A stretch of DNA of 64,000 nt, from assembly GCF_019320115.1 (NCBI RefSeq), contig NC_089591.1:18888502-18952501 (forward strand). Direction: 5' to 3'. Positions 59,610 to 64,000 of this stretch are shown here, in pieces. The position numbers and the translations under genes are program-made. The notes under the pieces were generated by a model. The model had not been told where the DNA came from, did no database searches, and saw nothing but the letters and a program-made list of their open reading frames with translations. The DNA comes from Miscanthus floridulus (Eukaryota > Streptophyta > Magnoliopsida > Poales > Poaceae). Position 1 is the first letter of the stretch, and the number at the start of each line of letters is the position of its first letter.

Positions 59610-60540
59610 CTGCTCAAAGCATCCAAGAAGTTTGAGTGGTTGGAGGAAGCAGACGCTGCCTTTACACAGCTAAAACAATTCCTTACATCACCTCTGGTCC
59701 TCACTGCTCCTAGAGAAGACGAAACCCTCCTGCTTTACATCATGGCAACTAATCGAGTGGTCTCCACTGCCATGGTGGTCGAGCGCGATGAGCCTAACCA
59801 CATCTACAAGGTACAGCGACCAATTTATTTCATCAGTGAGGTGCTCAATGAATCCAAGACTAGGTACCCATAGATTCAGAAATTGATCTACGCCATACTA
59901 ATCACATCCCAAAAGTTGAAACACTACTTCGACAGATATCATGTGGTGGTCATGACTAAGTACCCTCTGGGAGACATCATTCACAACAAGGATGCAAATG
60001 GGTGCATTGTCAAATGGGCAATGGAGCTATGCCCTTTCTCCTTGGAATTTGCAAGCCATACTACAGTCAAGTCTCAAGCACTTGTCGATTTCATCGTTGA
60101 GTGGACAGACTTAAGCACACCTGCCTCCTAGGGGCCCACTGAGTATTGGAAGATGTACTTCGATGGCTCTCTCAACATCAACGTCATAGGAGTAGGAGTC
60201 CTTTTCGTATCACCATCCAAGGAGCAGCTCCGATATGTCCTCAGGATTCATTTTCTGGTGTCTAATAACGCCATCGAGTATGAAGCATGCCTACATGGTC
60301 TACGCATCATGGTTGAACTCGGTGTCAAGCGTCTCTATGTCTACGAAGACTCGGCTCTGGTCATCAACCAACTCAACAAGGACTGGGATACGACCAGTGA
60401 AAAGATGGATGCATACTGCAAAGCGATCAGAAAGCTAGAAGGCAAGTTCTATGGCATCGAGTACACACATGTGGTCTAGGACAAAAATCAAGCAGCAGAT
60501 GTGCTGTCAAAGTTAGGATCATCCCGAGCCAAAGTCCCAC
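59610..60540 (+). pseudogene. RNase H and second (archaeal-type) RNase H of element K
   Basis: First domain: EEADAAFTQLKQFLTSPLVL, ETLLLYIMATNRVVSTAMVV, then after a TAG IQKLIYAILITSQKLKHYFD and VDFIVEWTDLSTP. After another TAG the second domain starts WKMYFDGSLNINVIGVGVLF (first Asp), NNAIEYEACLHGLRIMVELG (Glu), VYEDSALVINQLNKDW (Asp), and ends DKNQAADVLSKLGSSRAK (Asp). All four acidic residues of the second domain remain, although a TAG at 60477-60479 cuts it. Tandem RNase H domains are a Tat-lineage mark. Same frame as RT and integrase. Confidence 0.9.
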
Positions 60541-61922
60541 ATGGTGTATTTGTTCAAGACCTGCTCACACCCTCCATCAAAGAAGAAGATCCCGTGGTCG
60601 GCAAGCCTCCAGACCAACTATTGGTGGCTACGATTCCGGCATCAAACACCACCAAACTACCTCTGACCACTAAGGAGCCTGACTGGAGAGTACCTTTCAT
60701 CAAGTACCTGACAGATGGTAGCGGTTACACCGATCGAACAGAAAACGAACGCCTGATGCATCGCAGTAAGTAGTATCTGCTCGTCGATGGAAAATTGTGG
60801 TGTAAGAACGCGAAGGAGGAAATCTTGATGAAGTGTATAACACAGGAGGATGGTGAACATCTCCTAGACAAAATCCACTCTGGCTCCTACGGCAACCACG
60901 TGGCCTCGAGAACGCTGGTTGGCAAGGCTTTTCGAGTAGGGTTCTATTGGCCGTCAGCCGTAGCCGATGCAGAGAAGCTAGTTCGCCATTGTGAAGGTTG
61001 TTAGTTCTTCACCAAGAGAATCCACGTACCAGCACACGAGATTCAGACTATACCAGCCTCTTGGCCCTTCGCATGCTGGGGACTAGATATGATCGGGCCT
61101 TTCAAACCGGCCCCTGGGAAATTTACATGTGTCTTTGTGCTGATCGACAAATTCTCCAAGTGGATAGAGTACATGCCCCTAGTCAAGGCATCTTTAGAAA
61201 AGGCTATCGTGTTCCTCGACCAGGTCATCCACCGTTTCGGCATACCCAATAGCATCATCACTGATCTAGGTACTTAGTTCACCAGGAACATTTTTTGGGA
61301 CTTCTGTGATGAAAGGAGCATAGTAGTAAAATACGTCTCGGTGGCGCACCCTAGAGCTAATGGACAGGTCAAGCGGGCAAATGGTATGATCTTGGATGCA
61401 CTTAAGAAGAGGATGTACAGAGAGAATGATAAAGCTCCTAGAAGATGGCTCAAAGAGTTACCAGCCGTGGTCTGGGGTCTCAGAACCTAGCCCAGTCGCA
61501 ATACTGGTGTATCACCATACTTTATGGTTTATGGCGCTGAGGCAGTGCTCCCAGTAGATATAGCCTTCAGATCAACACGGGTAGAGAACTTCAATGAAGA
61601 CAAGGCCAATGAAGCACGGGAGCTAGAAGTGAATAGTGCAGAAGAGAAGTGGCTTGATTCTTGCGTACGTATAGCCAAATACCTTGCTGTGTTGCGTAGG
61701 TACTACAACAAGAATGTCAAGGAGCGATTCTTCGTGGTTGGGGACCTGGTCCTGAAGTGGAAGACGAATCAGGCTAGTATCCACAAGCTCGCAACCCCAT
61801 GGGAAGGGCCCTTCATGATCAAGGAGGTTACACGCCCTACATCTTATAGGTTAGCTCGCCTAGATGGAACAGACATACCCAATTCCTGGCACATTGACAA
61901 GCTTAGGCGTTTCTATGCTTAA
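60541..61922 (+). pseudogene. Integrase of element K
   Basis: Same frame as RT. The linker has DWRVPFIKYLTDGSG. The zinc-binding region reads EDGEHLLDKIHSGSYGNHVA (His pair) and HCEGC (Cys pair, ended by a TAG). The core has FACWGLDMIGPFKPAPGKFT (first Asp) and FGIPNSIITDLGT then TAG (second Asp), then VAHPRANGQVKRANGMILDA (Glu region altered). The C-terminal part has YFMVYGAEAVLPVDIAFRST and FVVGDLVLKWKTNQASIHKL, ending NSWHIDKLRRFYA before TAA 61920-61922. Only TAG stops interrupt it. It would insert cDNA into chromosomes. Confidence 0.9.
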
Positions 61923-61963
61923 CTACTAAGATATGTACCCCTCTTGTACTTTCGATTTATTTC

Positions 61964-61969
61964 AATAAA
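61964..61969 (+). terminator. AATAAA after the pol stop of K
   Basis: 42 nt past the stop in tttcaataaagctatt, as in C and D. A polyadenylation role is inferred. Confidence 0.5.
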
Positions 61970-62528
61970 GCTATTATGATTTCTCCGACCACTCTAATGT
62001 GTCACTTCGAAGTCTATTGTTATTCTAACTCTACCAGTTAAAACTGACCAACATTCCTTCTCGGGTTCTTAGAGCAGGCCCTATCTCTAGTTCCTCCCAA
62101 CGCATGCATGGGATCCACTCTCTACGCTATGGGTGATCGGCAGGTGCTCTCTGGTTTGACTTGTGTGTTTCTACGTGTGCACAAGCTACACACCTCACAC
62201 TCCAACCACAAGGCAAACTAGGGCCATACAAACCTTTCAGGATGACATGTCGACTACACTGGTACAACTAAATAGAACACCAACATGTTCTAACTTAGTT
62301 ACATCAACACGATATCTGAGCTTAAACACGTTTTCTACAAAACAAACAAGCTTATGTTGAGATATAGTTACGTTATTACAAGCTTGCCTGAAAAGGTCCA
62401 AGTTTACAATAACCCAACTACATCTTCTTCTACAGCTATAGCCTACACTATTGGCTGATCGAGGCACACGGCACCTGCTGCTCGCTGGGCCAGACATCAT
62501 GCAAGGGTCTCAGGGACTCTGGTATTGA
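61970..62528. other. Spacer between pol and the antisense gene of K
   Basis: A single gatttctcc motif recalls the minisatellite of C. Otherwise only chance ORFs. Confidence 0.5.
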
Positions 62529-63068
62529 TCAAGCTAAAGAATATGGCCCCGCCGATGCCTGGCTGGTCAAGACCGTAGGCTTCACCGATTGGCTTGAAAA
62601 TGACGGCGCTCCTAGCTGACTTGTTGACGACATTCCTTGTATAGGTGGTGTCGCACCTCCACATAGGTTAATATCGCCAATTATTTTTGCCGACAAGTCT
62701 AGCTGGGTCATCTGTAGCTCCTCGGCCTTGTCTAGATCTACCTCCTTCGAGTATCTAGCCTCCAGGCACTTAAGATCGATCAGGGGGTAGTGAGCATGTA
62801 CCATGCTTAGCACATGTGCGCCTGCATACTCTCCCACCTCCTTCATGAACTCCTAGAACCATCCCCATGCCTTTTGGCATCTCTCGATCAACCCCAGCTG
62901 TGGCATCCTTGGCACATCTTCTGCTAGTGCTGGATCAATGAGGTTAAGGACTGGCAGAATGCCCTTTGCCACCTCCTAGGACTGGCTTTTCTAGGTGTCA
63001 TGGTCCTTGGTGATCTCTTGACATTGTGCCTTCCAGCCATCATGGTCTTTCATCATTGATTTTTATAA

Positions 63069-63155
63069 CTACAAACCGCACACGCTATTAAAGTGTTAGA
63101 CCACGCCAAACTACGATAGGCAACAAAAATGAGCAACGGCGGTTGGACAACTTAC
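63069..63155 (-). other. Predicted intron, antisense gene of K (last)
   Basis: GTAAGT...GGTTTGTAG on the minus strand, 87 bp. Confidence 0.65.
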
Positions 63156-63296
63156 CTTTCAGCTCCTCTGTCATCTTGGTCATGTGGTCTTGGAGCTACG
63201 ACTGGTCTTGCGCCAGTTTTCTGTTGTCCTCGTTTAGGCGATCACACTCCACGACCACACAACTGTTCTCCTCTTGGAGACGGATCACTTTAGCTT

Positions 63297-63375
63297 CTAA
63301 GCCTGCACTACAGCTGTTACTACCAACAATGCAACATCACTTGTCAGTAGTCGGTATGATAAAATGGCTACTTAC
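63297..63375 (-). other. Predicted intron, antisense gene of K (middle)
   Basis: GTAAGT...AGGCTTAG on the minus strand, 79 bp, between two coiled-coil exons. Confidence 0.65.
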
Positions 63376-63574
63376 TTGTTCTTTCCCGCTCTTTATTACT
63401 GAGCTGGATGACTAGGTTCTGGTTCTGGGACTCTTGCACCGTCTTTTCATGATTGGTGGCTTCAAGTCGCTGGCACAAGCGTTCCACCTCCGCCGTTAGC
63501 TCCTTGTTGCTTGCAGCGATCCCCTCGATCTGGTCAAAGCATTTCTTGTGGTACCTTGCGGTCTTCATTAAGTC

Positions 63575-63643
63575 CTGTGTGTAGATAGCTAAGTAAGACA
63601 ACTACGACTAGATAGCAAGACCAATGGGTGAAGCGAAGCTTAC
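63575..63643 (-). other. Predicted intron, antisense gene of K (first in window)
   Basis: GTAAGC...CACACAG on the minus strand, 69 bp, between TEVQ and DLMKTARYHKK. Confidence 0.65.
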
Positions 63644-64000
63644 CTGCACTTCCGTAACAAGCCGCTTCATCGCCCGTTCAACTTTCTTGGTTTCTTCAAC
63701 CTCCGGGACTTCCTCATGGATAACCCATTGGTTGTTCCGCCAATGTGACACATACACATGTTGTCACTTGTCTTGCGGATGGCCCAAGACCTCCTCCACC
63801 TCATCCTCATTGGGTTCTTGTTTGGGTCCTAGTGCTGGCCCGGCGCCAGCAGCATCTATGATCACCACAGCCTTCCCATGAGCTGCAGCGTCGGTAAATG
63901 TGGTCTGTGCTCTCACCTCCGGCCGCTACTCCTCGGTCTACTCCATTACCCTCGACGCTGAGGTGTTGCCCTCAGTAGGTTTAGCGCTCGGAGCACTCAT

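Larger units (their letters stand above)
54791..64000 (+). mobile_element. Element K: Tat-type Ty3/gypsy retrotransposon, continues past the window
   Basis: 5' LTR, primer site, gag, protease, RT, RNase H, second RNase H, integrase, then an antisense gene; the 3' LTR is beyond 64000. Gene order and motifs match C. The long polyprotein keeps few frame changes, but about 31 stops interrupt it, 26 of them TAG by my hand count. Inserted in the 3' LTR of J, so younger than J. Confidence 0.9.
62529..64000 (-). pseudogene. Antisense accessory gene of element K (3' exons; runs off the window)
   Basis: Minus strand, converging on pol. From the window edge: an acidic Ser/Pro/Glu-rich exon with EDEVEEVLGHPQDK, ending MKRLVTEVQ; a coiled-coil exon (63376-63574) with EGIAASNKELTAEVERLCQR; a second coiled-coil exon (63156-63296); and the last exon (62529-63068) with LIERCQKAWGW, HVLSMVHAHYPLIDLKCLEA and LSAKIIGDINLCGG, to a TGA at 62529-62531. 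Three GT-AG introns (69, 79, 87 bp) separate them. Parts of the last exon have TAG stops and a frame change. The last-exon motifs match C and D. The Transposase_28-like start would lie beyond 64000. Function unknown. Confidence 0.72.

Overview
This window is plant repeat DNA, almost certainly from a grass. It is built from layered LTR retrotransposons of the Ty3/gypsy superfamily, and I found no convincing host gene. The grass call is an inference. It rests on very long LTRs (3.7-4.6 kb) on Tekay-like chromoviruses, Tat-type elements with a Transposase_28-like antisense gene, an Athila-type tRNA-Asp primer site, and GC-rich blocks inside LTRs. All coding regions are decayed, so they are reported as pseudogenes.

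Layout. (1) 1-22969: the 3' end of Tekay-like element A, whose 3' LTR starts at 1896 and ends at 22969. That LTR is split by solo LTR B (5629-9342, TSD gctgg) and by the nearly complete Tat-type element C on the minus strand (9502-22230, TSD cttgg). (2) 22970-25722: the 3' half of Tat-type element D, into which A had inserted. (3) 25723-32251: Athila-like, gag-only element E, minus strand. (4) 32252-33349: leader and LTR start of a second Athila-like element, F. (5) 33350-42810: heavily decayed LTR material (G, H) around about 2 kb that I cannot assign. (6) 42811-54790: a chimeric 5' LTR followed by Tekay-like element J with gag, protease, RT, RNase H, integrase and a shortened 3' LTR. (7) 54791-64000: Tat-type element K, plus strand, inserted in the 3' LTR of J and running off the window.

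How the parts work together. In the Tat-type elements gag-pro-pol is read toward the 3' LTR, while a second gene on the opposite strand converges on it. In C this antisense gene has its own TATA-like box, a start codon, five short GT-AG introns, a Transposase_28-like N-terminal region, a possible nuclear signal, a coiled coil and a conserved C-terminal domain. D and K keep matching 3' parts with introns of the same size. In all three elements an AATAAA lies 34-42 nt after the pol stop.

Decay pattern. Premature stops in K are overwhelmingly TAG where relatives have Gln (CAG), with a few TGA and almost no TAA. This is what loss of methylated cytosines at CHG and CG sites would give. Nesting order: D is older than A, A older than B and C, J older than K, and F older than G.
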